In this document: piece after piece, positions 7,109 to 16,762 of the stretch
How the letters are laid out: each line of letters begins with the position of its first letter
How positions within the stretch are numbered: position 1 is the stretch's first letter
Program-made: the position numbers and the translations under genes
From: an uncultured Bryobacterales bacterium
Lineage (GTDB): Bacteria > Acidobacteriota > Terriglobia > Bryobacterales > UBA6623
Reading direction: 5' to 3'
Length of the DNA: 64,000 nt
Assembly: GCA_958295955.1 (NCBI GenBank)
Contig: OY282420.1
Location: 1,254,435-1,318,434, forward strand
The notes under the pieces: model-generated
Told to the model about the DNA's origin: nothing
What the model saw: only the letters and a program-made list of their open reading frames with translations
The model's database searches: none

Positions 7109-9373
7109 TTATTTCGCCCGCGCTGCGCCGTACAGCCGTCGATACATATCCCGATTGCGGATTACGGATTGCACGTAACCCCGCGTCTCGCTGAACGGAA
7201 TCGTCTCGGCGAACTCGCCGGGATCGTCGAACTTGCCGAAAGGGCGCCAATCGTCAATGCGGCGCTCGCCGGCGTTATAGCCCGCCAAGGCGTATTCGAG
7301 GTTCCCTTGAAAGCTGTCGAGAACGTTCTTCAGGTGGAACGTGCCGAGCCGCAAGCTGATATCCGGCTGGGTCAGCTTGCGGCTGGAATAGTTGGGGATG
7401 CCCAGGCGCCTGAAAAGCTGCCTGCCCGTGCCGGGCATGATCTGCATCAGTCCGAGCGCGCCCGCATGAGAGCGCGCCGACGGATTGAACTCGGACTCCT
7501 GCCGGATCAGGGCGGCGACAAGGTACGGATCGAGCTTGTGGCGGGCGGCGCGCGCGCGCAGCGACTTTTCCCAGCCCAGCGGATAGAGGTATTCCCAGAA
7601 CTTGCGGTCGACCGCTTGCAAGGGAAACCGCAGGTATCCGTAGCCGTAACGCTTCATCGCCCGCATCGCGCGGAAGTGGTCGCCGCGCTCGCTGCTCTGG
7701 CGGCCGATCTCCAGACCGACGAGATGCGCATCCGGCGCCCGATAATCGGCCGTGAACAGCTCTTGCGCAGCCAGGTCGTCGAGGCCGACCGCGTGCAGCA
7801 GCGAGCCGCGCTCGAGCAACAACTCGGTTTCGGCCGAAGGCCCGGCGGCGAGCCGTCTGACCGCGGGCAGCCGCTCGGCGATCTCGGCGAGGCGGCTTGC
7901 GCGCTCGGGCGGCGGCAGATTCCCCATGTCGGCAATCCGGCGGCGGGCCATCACGGCGTAGTAGTAGTGGGGGTAACGCTTGGCGATGAGGTCGTAAAGC
8001 CCGCGGGCATAGTCGGCCCGCCCCTCTTGCTCCGCGGTGCGCCCAAGCCAGTACATCGCGCTCACGGCGGTTGCCGAGGCGGGGTAACGGTCGATGTGTT
8101 CTTCCAGCAACTGCCGGCGGCGGGGATCGTCATCGAGGCAGGCCCGCCAGACAATTTTCCAGTGCGCGGCCGCGGCATGCTTGCCTTGGGGAAACGAGCG
8201 GACCAAGCGGCCGTAATACTCGCGGTATTTTTCCGGCTCGTTGCGCAGCAAATAGTGATTGCCCGCCGCGAAAAGCGCTTCCTCGAGCCACGGGGAAGCG
8301 GGATATTCGGCGCCGAGATCGTTGACCGCGGCAAGAAACCGTGAAATCGCCCCATTGCGACGGGCCGCGGCGCCAAGGTAGTAGAGGCGCTCGGCATCGA
8401 TTGCGGGCTCGGACGTCCGCAACCTGACCAGCGAGTTGTATGCGGTCTCCGCCCAGCGGCGATGATAGTCGGCGGCCGCCTTGCGCACCAGCACGCGCTC
8501 GCGTTCGGCCCCGCTCAACCCGGCGCCTGCGGCCCGCCCGTATTCCGCGGATGCTCGCGTGTACTCGCCGGCCGCGTAGAGCAGATCCGCGCGGCCCAAG
8601 CGCTGCTTCGCGGGAGCCTTTGGATAGCGGCTGCCAAGAGACCGCCTGATAGCGTCCAATTGCTTTTCTGAGGCTTCCGCCGCATCGCTCGTGGGGAAGC
8701 TGTAGTAAACCGCGCGGTAGAGCTTCACGGCCTGCAGCAGATTTCCCTCGATGTGCTCGATGCGAGCCAGCAGATAGCCCTTGCCCTCGGGCGTCTGCGG
8801 CAGGCCGCCTGAAAGGGCGGAGCGGGCTTCTGCGAAACGGCCCAAGCGAATCAGGCTTTCGGCAATCAGCCGCCCCGCCGGCTTGCGCAAGCGGTTGTCC
8901 GGATAGGCGGCGATAAAGGAACGCAACGGCTCCAGCGCGGCTTCGAATTCTTCGGCAAGCACCAGGCTTCGCGCGCGGTAATAGGCTGCGTAATCGTCGA
9001 TCGCGCCGGCGCGGCCCATCGCGCTCGCGAAGGTTCGCGCTGCGGCCGCGTAGTCTTTGTTTGCGTACTCGGCCATCCCCAGCGCAAGCAACGCCAAACC
9101 TTTCTCGGTATCGCCCGCCCGGCCGGCGAACGCGCCGAGCGCAGTTCGATTCTGCGCCGTATTCGCGGAAGCGAGCTTGCGGCTCAGTTCCCGGAGTTGC
9201 GCGGATACCGGGCTCGAGCGGACGTTGCCGGCCGTCCCCGCGAGCAGCAGGAAGACCAAAGCCGAACGCCGCAGCGCGCGCGCCGCGCGGGCGGAAACAA
9301 TGTTGCAGGCCGGCAAGACGCCCCTGCCCCTGGAAAACGGGCGCCGCATACGGTCTTTGCAGTCCATGGTCAT
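7109..9373 (-). CDS. Soluble lytic murein transglycosylase (Slt-type, TPR-like N-terminus)
   Basis: 754 aa from the ATG at 9373, which overlaps the upstream stop by one base (TGATG). An export signal follows a basic stretch (ALRRSALVFLLLAG). Residues of the first 500 form repeated helical hairpins with TPR-like spacing, as in the superhelical part of Slt70. The C-terminal domain is lysozyme-like: ALIRQESEFNPSARSHAGALGLMQIMPGTG contains the catalytic Glu in the RQESEF motif and the GLMQ signature, followed by YALAGYNAGERR. It cleaves the MurNAc-GlcNAc bond of peptidoglycan in the periplasm, forming 1,6-anhydro ends. ATGs at 9367 and 9349 are alternative starts. Confidence 0.9.
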   Translation of the reverse strand: MTMDCKDRMRRPFSRGRGVLPACNIVSARAARALRRSALVFLLLAGTAGNVRSSPVSAQLRELSRKLASANTAQNRTALGAFAGRAGDTEKGLALLALGMAEYANKDYAAAARTFASAMGRAGAIDDYAAYYRARSLVLAEEFEAALEPLRSFIAAYPDNRLRKPAGRLIAESLIRLGRFAEARSALSGGLPQTPEGKGYLLARIEHIEGNLLQAVKLYRAVYYSFPTSDAAEASEKQLDAIRRSLGSRYPKAPAKQRLGRADLLYAAGEYTRASAEYGRAAGAGLSGAERERVLVRKAAADYHRRWAETAYNSLVRLRTSEPAIDAERLYYLGAAARRNGAISRFLAAVNDLGAEYPASPWLEEALFAAGNHYLLRNEPEKYREYYGRLVRSFPQGKHAAAAHWKIVWRACLDDDPRRRQLLEEHIDRYPASATAVSAMYWLGRTAEQEGRADYARGLYDLIAKRYPHYYYAVMARRRIADMGNLPPPERASRLAEIAERLPAVRRLAAGPSAETELLLERGSLLHAVGLDDLAAQELFTADYRAPDAHLVGLEIGRQSSERGDHFRAMRAMKRYGYGYLRFPLQAVDRKFWEYLYPLGWEKSLRARAARHKLDPYLVAALIRQESEFNPSARSHAGALGLMQIMPGTGRQLFRRLGIPNYSSRKLTQPDISLRLGTFHLKNVLDSFQGNLEYALAGYNAGERRIDDWRPFGKFDDPGEFAETIPFSETRGYVQSVIRNRDMYRRLYGAARAK

Positions 9374-10077
9374 CAAGCTGCGGGCGTAATTTTCGGGCGG
9401 ATGCCGATGGCTTCGATCCACGCTTCCGCCGTCGTAACCAAGGCTTCCACCGCCGCCGGCTCAATCGGGGTTTTTCCGGTTTCGTCCACCAGAACGACGG
9501 CCAGAACCTTGTCGCGCACCCGCAAGGGGTAGGCGCACACGCGGTCGCTCTCGTTGTACTGGAAAGCGGCGGCCAACTCGGCGGAAAGGTTTGCCGCCGA
9601 GCCCGTCGCGGCCACGGCAGCGGACGTGACAACCGTGCGCGCCAGCGCCGATGCCGATGAAATCTTGAAGGTCAGCCGTTGCAACGCATCGCCGTCCGGC
9701 CGCGCGCCGCTGCCCGCGGCGTGAAAACCCGACATTTTCTCGCCCTCGTTGATCAGCAGCACCGCGCGGCTGCAGAACAGAACGGAAGCATCGATCAACG
9801 CCGTCGCGGCCGCCGTGACGGATTTCTCGGCGCGGACGCGCCGGATCGCCTCCGCGAGCAACTCCAAGCCGCCCGTTCTGGCTGCGGCAACCGCCCGGGC
9901 CGAGCGCTCGCGGCTCGCCTGCGCAAACTGCTCCAAACCGCCGCGGAGCCCATCCGCAACGCCGCCGCAAAGCCTGTCGATCTCTTCTTGAACTTCCGCG
10001 GGGAGAAGACCGGCGGACGGTCCGGCTGCTTGGGGAGTCTCTTCCGGCGGCGCGGGGGTGGGTTCGGCTACAGACAC
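9373..10077 (-). CDS. GAF-like domain protein of unknown role
   Basis: 234 aa from a GTG at 10077. Acidic, proline-rich N-terminus (about 1-25), an amphipathic helical part (about 28-90, Ala/Arg/Glu-rich, possible coiled coil), then a fold with the look of a GAF sensor: ALIDASVLFCSRAVLLINEGEKMSGFHAAG and VCAYPLRVRDKVLAVVLVDETG. No partner enzymatic domain. It is followed without a gap by the transglycosylase gene, so the two are coupled. A role in sensing is only an inference from the fold. On the reverse strand a TAAAAT lies about 11 nt before the GTG. Confidence 0.6.
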   Translation of the reverse strand: MSVAEPTPAPPEETPQAAGPSAGLLPAEVQEEIDRLCGGVADGLRGGLEQFAQASRERSARAVAAARTGGLELLAEAIRRVRAEKSVTAAATALIDASVLFCSRAVLLINEGEKMSGFHAAGSGARPDGDALQRLTFKISSASALARTVVTSAAVAATGSAANLSAELAAAFQYNESDRVCAYPLRVRDKVLAVVLVDETGKTPIEPAAVEALVTTAEAWIEAIGIRPKITPAA

Positions 10078-10174
10078 TTATAGAGAGTATTTTATCCTGA
10101 TAATGCGGCGTCTTGCCGAAAAAGAGATCCGAGCGTACGGGGCGATGCCGCAAGCCGCGAAGAGGGGGCTCGAC

Positions 10175-10888
10175 ATGGATTTACACGGCCGATCGGCGAT
10201 TGTCACGGGCGGAGCGCGGGGCATCGGCTACGCGATCGCCGAGGCGTTGTTGCGCGAAGGCGCGCGGGTGGCGATTTGCGCGCGCTCGGAAGAGAGCCTC
10301 GCCAAGGCGCTGCGGAAACTCGACGGCTTGGGCGAAGCGGTCGGAAAAGTCTGCAACGTGGGCCGCTGCGAAGAAGTCGAGAACTTTTTCCAATACTTCG
10401 ACGAAAAACTCGGGAGTTTGGCGGTGCTCGTGAACAACGCCGGCGTCGGCGCGTTCGCTCCGGTCGATGAGCTGAGCCCCGGCGACTGGCGCAACGTCAT
10501 CGACACCAACCTCAGCGGGCCGTTTTACTTTACGCGCCTCGCGGCGCCGCGCATGAAGCAGCGCGGCGGCGGATTCATCCTGAACATCGGCAGCCTCGCC
10601 GGCAAGCATCCTTTCGCCTCGGGCGCGGCCTACAACGCTTCCAAATTCGGGCTCAATGGATTCACCGAAGCGGCGATGATAGACCTACGGCACGACAACA
10701 TCCGCGTCGGCCAAATCCTGCCCGGCAGCGTGCAAACCGAGTTCTCGGCAACGATGGAAGGCGCCGACTGGAAGCTGGACCCGGCGGCGATCGCCGCCAC
10801 AGCCGTGCATTTGATCAAGATGCCCGAACGCAACCTGGCGAGCCGGGTTGAAATGCGGCCCAGCCGGCCGCCCGTCCGCCGGAAGTAA
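10175..10888 (+). CDS. Short-chain dehydrogenase/reductase (SDR, classical type)
   Basis: 237 aa. I start at ATG 10175 because GAGGGGG lies about 7 nt upstream; the frame stays open further upstream without coding character. Classical SDR features: NAD(P)-binding TGGARGIG (11-18), NNAG at 87-90, catalytic YNASK with Tyr153 and Lys157, and an INIGS-like segment before it. Probably an NAD(P)-dependent oxidoreductase of the FabG-like group; the substrate is unknown. The C-terminus (ASRVEMRPSRPPVRRK) resembles that of SDRs ending in short basic tails. It diverges from the GAF gene across a short AT-rich gap containing TTTTATCCTGATAAT. Confidence 0.88.
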   Translation: MDLHGRSAIVTGGARGIGYAIAEALLREGARVAICARSEESLAKALRKLDGLGEAVGKVCNVGRCEEVENFFQYFDEKLGSLAVLVNNAGVGAFAPVDELSPGDWRNVIDTNLSGPFYFTRLAAPRMKQRGGGFILNIGSLAGKHPFASGAAYNASKFGLNGFTEAAMIDLRHDNIRVGQILPGSVQTEFSATMEGADWKLDPAAIAATAVHLIKMPERNLASRVEMRPSRPPVRRK

Positions 10889-10930
10889 CCTCCCCATGCC
10901 GTCCGCTGTCTAAAACTGATAGGTTCACAG

Positions 10931-11716
10931 GTGTTTGAACAGGCAATCGTGGACGGCGCCGGCCGGGGCCGCGGGTGGAGCTTTGTCTTCTCGTTCGCGG
11001 CGCAAATTCTGGCGCTCGGCCTGATTCTGTCGCTCCCTTTGGTCTTCACGTATGAGATTCCGTTGGACAAATGGGCGGCGGCGACGTTCCTGACCGCGCC
11101 TCCCGCTCCTCCGCCGCCGGCTCCGCCGCCTCAAGTGAAAGTATCCGCGCCGGCCGCGCCCGACCGTTACGTGGAAGTGCTCAGGCAACCGAACGCCATC
11201 CCCGATAAAGTCGCGCTCATCGACGATAAAGGAGCCGCGCCGAGCTCTCTCGCGGCAGCGGCGGCGGGCATGGGGATGCCGGGCGGCCTGCCCGGAGGAG
11301 TTCCGGGCGGCATTCTGCACAGCGTGCCGTCGGATTCGTTCGCGCTTCCCCCGCCGCTGCCGATACGCGTCGGCGGCCGAGTGCAGAACGCGCGGTTGAC
11401 CCACCGCGTCACGCCTGAATATCCTGCCGATGCGCTGGAAGAGCAAATCAGCGGCACGGTCGAGCTCGAAGCGGTCGTGGCGTTCGACGGGACGATCCGC
11501 AACCTCAAGCTCGTCAACGGTCACCCGCTGCTCGCGCCCGCGGCGATCGAGGCGGTGCAACAGTGGCGTTACACGCCCACCCGCCTGAACGGACGGACGG
11601 TTGAAGTCATCACCAATATCGAGGTCATCTTCAACCTTGAGATTCTCGACAAAAAAGAATGGAATCGCAGGCGGCGCGAGGAAAAACGCCGGGACGCGAA
11701 GGGACGCCGGGGTTAG
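10931..11716 (+). CDS. TonB-like energy transducer
   Basis: 261 aa from GTG at 10931. Architecture is that of TonB: short cytoplasmic start, one membrane helix (about 18-38), a proline-rich span (APPAPPPPAPPPQ, about 55-68), a glycine/proline linker (MPGGLPGGVPGG), and a C-terminal TonB domain (about 150-245: RVTPEYPADALEEQISGTVEL and IEAVQQWRYTP). It would couple the proton-motive force from an ExbB/ExbD complex to outer-membrane receptors; such a receptor is encoded at 19265-22051. ExbB/ExbD are not in this window. The last ~25 residues are highly charged (KEWNRRRREEKRRDAKG). Confidence 0.85.
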   Translation: MFEQAIVDGAGRGRGWSFVFSFAAQILALGLILSLPLVFTYEIPLDKWAAATFLTAPPAPPPPAPPPQVKVSAPAAPDRYVEVLRQPNAIPDKVALIDDKGAAPSSLAAAAAGMGMPGGLPGGVPGGILHSVPSDSFALPPPLPIRVGGRVQNARLTHRVTPEYPADALEEQISGTVELEAVVAFDGTIRNLKLVNGHPLLAPAAIEAVQQWRYTPTRLNGRTVEVITNIEVIFNLEILDKKEWNRRRREEKRRDAKGRRG

Positions 11717-11843
11717 CAAAAGTCGCTCGGGCGGCCTGCTGAACGATTTCAGCCTTGACGACCGCGGCGGCATCGCCCTGCCCCGCACGGGCGCCGCGCG
11801 CCTGCCGCACGAGTTCCGAGCGCGACCGCTGTTCCGCTTTCAC
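11631..11843 (-). CDS. Possible small gene after alaS (doubtful)
   Basis: A 70-codon frame with GTG start at 11843 and GAGGAG 3-4 nt upstream. Its first ~45 codons read as a charged helix (KAEQRSRSELVRQA, AAAVVKAEIVQQAA). The same frame continues from the alaS stop codon without interruption (PGEYTAKQIEEAVKAEQ). The last 29 codons run antisense to the end of the tonB-like gene, which weakens the case. It could be a remnant. Confidence 0.22.
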   Translation of the reverse strand: MKAEQRSRSELVRQARGARAGQGDAAAVVKAEIVQQAARATFANPGVPSRPGVFPRAACDSILFCRESQG

Positions 11844-11897
11844 GGCCTCCTCAATCTGCTTGGCCGTGTATTCGCCAGGGAATAGCGCCGCTGCGCG

Positions 11898-14528
11898 TCA
11901 GCGGGCAACGATTTCATAAACTTTTTCGATGGCGCCGGCCAGAGCGCCGGAATTTTTGCCGCCGGCCTCGGCCATATCCGGGCGGCCGCCCCCGCCGCCG
12001 CCGACCAGCTTGGCCACGGCCCCGGCAACCTTGCCGGCGTGAACCTTGCTTCCCGCCACGTCTTTGGTAGCGGCTGCAATCAGAGCGACTTTGCCGTTGT
12101 CGGCGGTTCCCAGCACCACCAATCCGGAGCCGATCTTGTTGCGCACCGCATCGGCCAGCGGCCGCAGTTGCTCGCGGCCCACGCCGTCGAGCTTGGCGGC
12201 GACAACCTTCATGCCGTCGATTTCGCGCGCGCCGGCGGCGAGAGAGGCCGCTCCCGATTGCGCCAGCTTTGTCTTCAGGCGCTCGATTTGCTTGTCCCGG
12301 CCGCGGCTCTCGTCCAACAGCCGCTCGACCGCGGCCACCAGGTCCGGCTCGCTCACCCGCAGCATCGCAGCCGCGCGGCTGACGGTTGCGCACGAATCCT
12401 GGAACCGCTTGAATGCGCCTATCCCGGTGACCGCCTCGACGCGGCGCACGCCGGCCGAAATGCCGGATTCCGCAATCAGCTTGAAAACCCCGATGTCGCC
12501 CGTGCGCGCGACATGCGTGCCGCCGCACAGTTCCTTGCTGAAGGCGCCGACCGAGACGACGCGCACCTTGTCGGCGTACTTTTCGCCGAAAAGCGCCATC
12601 GCTCCGCTGCGCACCGCTTCGTTGAGGTCTTCGACAGCGGTCGCGACCTCGGTGTTGATCAGGATCTCGCGGTTGACCAACCGCTCCACCTCGGCGAGCT
12701 CGACGGGGTCGATGGCGGCGAAATGCGTAAGATCGAAGCGCAGCCGCTCAGCATCGACAACGCTGCCGGCCTGCTTGACATGCGCGCCGAGCACCTTGCG
12801 CAGCGCGGCATGCATCAGGTGGGTCGCCGTATGATTCCGCCTGGTCGCATCGCGCAGGGTCGTATCGACCTCGCCGCACAGGACGTCGCCAAGTCCGATT
12901 GCGGCCAGGACTTTGCCGCGGTGAACGCTCAGTCCCTTAAGCGGCGCCTGCACATCGGCGATGCGCGCGGCCGCGTCGCCCTCCCGCGCGAGAACCCCGC
13001 GGTCGCCTACCTGGCCGCCCGACTCCGCGTAAAACGGCGTGCGGTCGAGAACGATCTCCGCTTCGCTGCCGGGTTCGACCGATTCCGCGGCCTCGCCGCC
13101 GACGATCAGTCCGACGACCGTCAGGCCCTCGACCCGCGTTTGCTCGTATCCCAGGAATTCCGTCCCGCCGCGGGCGAGCAGCTTACGGTAAGCAGGCGCA
13201 ACGCTTTCCGCCGAAGCGCCTTTCCAGCTTGCGCGCGCGCGGATGCGCTGCCGTTCCATCTCGGCCTCGAAACCGGCGCGGTCGAGCGTCAGATTGCGCT
13301 CGCGGGCCATTTCCTCCTGCTCGTCGAGGGAGAGGCCGTAGGTATCGTAAAGCTTGAAAGCCGCCGCCCCCGGGATCGCCCCGGCGTCGAGGTTCCCGGT
13401 CGCCGCTTCGAACTCTCGTTCCGCCGTCGCGAAGCTTCGGCGGTAGCGCGCCTCTTCGTCGCTGACGACGCGGGCGACGCGGCCCGCCGACTCGCGCAAT
13501 TGGGGATAGCCCGGCGCCATCAACTCCGCCACGAAGCCGGTCAGCTCGTGCAGGAAGGGGCGCTCGTTCCCGGCAAGCCGGGCGTGGCGCAAGGCGCGGC
13601 GGATGATTTTCCGCAGCACGTAGCCGCGGCCCTCGTTGGCGGGCGCAACGTTGTCGTGGACCAGGAAGGCCGCCGCCCGGCTGTGATCGGCCACGATGCG
13701 CAGCACCGTATCCGTATCGCCGCCGCGCCCATAGCGCAGGTCGAGCAGTTCGCCGGCGTAATCGATGATCGGCCGAATCAGGTCGGTTTCAAAATTCGAA
13801 AGCGTCCCCTGCATGACCGCGGCCACCCTCTCCAGCCCCATGCCGGTATCGATCGACGGCTTGGGCAACGGGCTGAGACGGCCGCTTGCATCGCGGTCGA
13901 ACTGCATGAAAACCAGATTCCAGATCTCGACATAGCGGGAAACTTCCGCCGGAAACGGCTCGTCGGGCTCGCCCGGCTCCAGCCCTTGCGGGCCGAGATC
14001 GTAAAAAATTTCGGAACACGGCCCGCAGGGGCCCGTGTCGCCCATCTGCCAGAAATTGTCTTTTGCGCCGCAGCGGAAGATGCGCCCGCGGTCGATGTCG
14101 GTGACCTTCCGCCACAATTCCTCGGCCTCGTCGTCGTCCTCGAACACGGTGGCGAAGAGGCGCTCTTTGGGCAGCCCGTAAACTTCGGTTACAAGCTCCC
14201 AGGCGAAGCGAATCGCATCTTCCTTGAAATAGTCGCCGAAGGAAAAATTTCCCATCATCTCGAAGAACGTGTGATGCCGCCGCGTGCGGCCGACGTTTTC
14301 GAGATCGTTGTGCTTCCCGCCCGCCCGGACGCATTTCTGCGCCGTAACCGCGCGGGAGTAGCCGCGGACTTCCTCGCCGAGAAAAACGTCTTTGAACTGG
14401 TTCATCCCCGCGTTGGTGAACAGCAGCGTCGGATCGTTTGCCGGCACGAGCGATGAACCGGCAACGCGGCGATGTCCCCTCGATTCGAAGAATTGCAGAA
14501 ACTTTTCGCGGATTTCGTTGCCGGTCAT
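11898..14528 (-). CDS. alaS: Alanyl-tRNA synthetase
   Basis: 876 aa, the usual length. I choose the ATG at 14528, with GAAGGA (14535-14540) upstream; a TTG at 14534 is less likely. Class II synthetase core at the N-terminus (EIREKFLQFFESRGH, TRRHHTFFEMMGNFSFGDYFK-like motif split here as HHTFFEMMGNFSFGDYF). Editing domain carries the zinc ligands HTATH and CGGTH. The C-terminal part has coiled-coil and a Gly-rich C-Ala end (LVGGGGGGRPDMAEAGGK). It charges tRNA-Ala in the cytoplasm and clears mischarged Ser/Gly. A TAAAAT box at 14541-14546 lies 12 nt before the ATG. Confidence 0.97.
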   Translation of the reverse strand: MTGNEIREKFLQFFESRGHRRVAGSSLVPANDPTLLFTNAGMNQFKDVFLGEEVRGYSRAVTAQKCVRAGGKHNDLENVGRTRRHHTFFEMMGNFSFGDYFKEDAIRFAWELVTEVYGLPKERLFATVFEDDDEAEELWRKVTDIDRGRIFRCGAKDNFWQMGDTGPCGPCSEIFYDLGPQGLEPGEPDEPFPAEVSRYVEIWNLVFMQFDRDASGRLSPLPKPSIDTGMGLERVAAVMQGTLSNFETDLIRPIIDYAGELLDLRYGRGGDTDTVLRIVADHSRAAAFLVHDNVAPANEGRGYVLRKIIRRALRHARLAGNERPFLHELTGFVAELMAPGYPQLRESAGRVARVVSDEEARYRRSFATAEREFEAATGNLDAGAIPGAAAFKLYDTYGLSLDEQEEMARERNLTLDRAGFEAEMERQRIRARASWKGASAESVAPAYRKLLARGGTEFLGYEQTRVEGLTVVGLIVGGEAAESVEPGSEAEIVLDRTPFYAESGGQVGDRGVLAREGDAAARIADVQAPLKGLSVHRGKVLAAIGLGDVLCGEVDTTLRDATRRNHTATHLMHAALRKVLGAHVKQAGSVVDAERLRFDLTHFAAIDPVELAEVERLVNREILINTEVATAVEDLNEAVRSGAMALFGEKYADKVRVVSVGAFSKELCGGTHVARTGDIGVFKLIAESGISAGVRRVEAVTGIGAFKRFQDSCATVSRAAAMLRVSEPDLVAAVERLLDESRGRDKQIERLKTKLAQSGAASLAAGAREIDGMKVVAAKLDGVGREQLRPLADAVRNKIGSGLVVLGTADNGKVALIAAATKDVAGSKVHAGKVAGAVAKLVGGGGGGRPDMAEAGGKNSGALAGAIEKVYEIVAR

Positions 14529-14647
14529 GGGCAATCCTTCATTTTACCGGCACGCTCCCGCAGTCTCGTCCAATGCGCAATGGGGGCTGAGGAAAGGAGG
14601 CGGATTCCCGGCAGAGATGCGCCGGAAGTCTTGCAGCCGCAGCGGAA

Positions 14648-16762
14648 TCAGACGCGGACCCTGATGTCGGCGCCGTCCATTTGCCGCGGCGGGCGGTAAC
14701 CGAACAGGCTCAGCGCGGTGGGGGCCATGTCTTCGATGCCCGGGTCCGCGGCGGTGAAGCCGCGGTTGCAGAAGAGCACGCCGGGAATGAGCGGCGGGTC
14801 GATGCAGTGGTCGCCGCTCCAGGCTTTGACGTTGTCCTCGAAGAGCGGACCGCCGACCTTGCCCAGGGCCGTGCCCCACGAACTGCGGTAGCCGTTGTTG
14901 TAGCCGACAACGACATCGGGAGCGGCGTTCAGATAAGGCCCGGCGTATATCCGCTCCTTGGGGTAGCCCCGGCGCACGGCGACCGTTCCCCGCTCTGCGT
15001 CAACGAGTCCGCTAATTTTGGCGGCGATCTCAGCGGCCAGTGCGCCGGCGTCGGCTTTTTCCACTATGCCCCGCGCTTCGCGGCCTTCCAGGTTGAGATA
15101 GACGCCGGCCAACCCGAAGCTGTAGGCGCGGGTGCGGCTCCAGTCCACGCCGCGCAGGTAGCCCGCCTCCGCGCCGCCTTCCTTGACGCTGAGATAGCCT
15201 TCCCGCTCCAGCCAGGCGTTGAGGTTGACCCCGCGCCGGAACGATTTGAAGCCGTGATCGGAGAGCACGAACAGCACCGTCTCCGAGTCGATGGAATCGA
15301 GCGTTTTGCCGACGATCGCGTCCATGCGCGTATAGAGGCGCTCGATCTCGCCGGCGTAGCGCTCGAATCCGTTGCCGTTGGTTTTGTGCGCGGGGTGATC
15401 GGGCTCCAGATAGCGGTAGAACATATGCTGCACGCGGTCCGGTGTGTCGAAGACGCAAGCGACGACTCCCTTCTTGGCGCGCTCCAGCGACGAGAAGAAC
15501 ATGGCCTCGCGTTCCTCGCAAATGCGGTACGCCTGTTCGAGAAACGCATCTTCGTCGATGACCCGCTCGTTCAATGCCCAGGTATCCTCGGCCAGGCCGA
15601 GCGTCGAGTAACTGCCGAGCAGCTTGGCCAAGTACGGAGCGTAGTAAGCGGGATGGGACACGGGCAGGGCCGGCTTTTCGGGGTCGATGGCGATCGGGGT
15701 CAGATAGAGCGACACCTCGGGCGCGGTGGAGACCAGGCGGAATTGGCCGATGCCCGAGACCGTGACGCCGAGTCCGGCGCGGAACGCGAGCCGCACCCAG
15801 GGCGTGTTTTTGCCCGGCTCCAGATCGTATTTTTTGCCGCCGACGGCAAGTACGCCGCAGCCGGGGCGGCCGTTGAGTTGCAGGCGGAAAGGCAGCCGCA
15901 AGTCGCCCGCGTCTGCGCGCAGGCTGTTGCGCGGCCCGCGGATTTCGCCGACGTATGCGCCGCCGTCCTTCGTCAGACGCCGCCGCTCGCCCGCTTCGGC
16001 GAACTCCGCCCGTTCTTCGCGCGTGGTGAACTCCTGAAAGCTTCCCTGCGTGCCCAGCAGGTCGGGCGTACACATTGCCGCCAGCAGGCGGCCTTCGAAC
16101 TTCTCGGGCGGAAACGTGATCGGCACCCGCAGAACGGTCGAGGAGACCTGGTTCTCGCCGAGAATCGACCAGAACGTGCGGCTCTTGCGGCGCATTTCGA
16201 CTGTCGGCCTGCTCAGCGGGATGCGCCGGCGGCCGAGCTTGAGCACGCGCGCCGGCTGATTGACGCGCGACGACGAGAGCTCGGGCAGATAGTTGCGCAG
16301 ACTGCGATTGAGAAAATCGAAAAGATTGTGCTTGCCGGGATTCGATCCGGTGGCGAACGTCGCCCAGGCGACCGGGGAGAGCGGCGGGAACGTCGTGCGC
16401 AGGCGGCTGTAGCGGCCTTGTTCCCTGAGCTTGGCTAGGTGGGGCAGCTTGCCCTCGCCGAGGTAGCGCTCGACCAACTCCGGCTCAAGCCCGTCGAGTC
16501 CCAAAAAAACGACTTTCCTGACTTTGGCTTGCTTGTAGCCCTGGGCCCTGCCGAGCGCGCGCCGGGCCATGCGCAAGGGAAAGATCAGCAGCGAGGCGGC
16601 GCCGAGCAGAAACGCCGCCAGCAAACTTAAAAACGAGCCGACGAAGGCGAATCCGGCGCCGGGGCCGACGTAGGCGACAGCCGGGGCGGCAAAGACCAGG
16701 GCCGCCAGCGCGGCCGGCGCGGCCGGCGGAAAGCGGAGAGCAAGACCCGCGACTCGCAACAT
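14648..16762 (-). CDS. Membrane-anchored type I phosphodiesterase / alkaline-phosphatase-superfamily protein
   Basis: 704 aa. The ATG at 16762 overlaps the upstream stop by one base (TGATG). Two hydrophobic N-terminal segments (about 15-75) anchor it in the inner membrane. The catalytic domain follows: VVFLGLDGLEPELVERY gives the first metal ligand, SPVAWATFATGSNPGKHN holds the nucleophile loop of the type I phosphodiesterase/nucleotide pyrophosphatase family, and LFVLSDHGFKSF with GDHCIDPPLIPGV supplies later metal ligands. Members cleave phosphodiester or pyrophosphate bonds, or transfer phospho-groups to lipids or glycans; substrate unknown. Coupled to the 188-aa membrane gene. Confidence 0.82.
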   Translation of the reverse strand: MLRVAGLALRFPPAAPAALAALVFAAPAVAYVGPGAGFAFVGSFLSLLAAFLLGAASLLIFPLRMARRALGRAQGYKQAKVRKVVFLGLDGLEPELVERYLGEGKLPHLAKLREQGRYSRLRTTFPPLSPVAWATFATGSNPGKHNLFDFLNRSLRNYLPELSSSRVNQPARVLKLGRRRIPLSRPTVEMRRKSRTFWSILGENQVSSTVLRVPITFPPEKFEGRLLAAMCTPDLLGTQGSFQEFTTREERAEFAEAGERRRLTKDGGAYVGEIRGPRNSLRADAGDLRLPFRLQLNGRPGCGVLAVGGKKYDLEPGKNTPWVRLAFRAGLGVTVSGIGQFRLVSTAPEVSLYLTPIAIDPEKPALPVSHPAYYAPYLAKLLGSYSTLGLAEDTWALNERVIDEDAFLEQAYRICEEREAMFFSSLERAKKGVVACVFDTPDRVQHMFYRYLEPDHPAHKTNGNGFERYAGEIERLYTRMDAIVGKTLDSIDSETVLFVLSDHGFKSFRRGVNLNAWLEREGYLSVKEGGAEAGYLRGVDWSRTRAYSFGLAGVYLNLEGREARGIVEKADAGALAAEIAAKISGLVDAERGTVAVRRGYPKERIYAGPYLNAAPDVVVGYNNGYRSSWGTALGKVGGPLFEDNVKAWSGDHCIDPPLIPGVLFCNRGFTAADPGIEDMAPTALSLFGYRPPRQMDGADIRVRV

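Noticed and set aside
12039..14456. 805-codon forward ORF opposite alaS
   Set aside because: Shadow of alaS in high-GC DNA; no coding signature.
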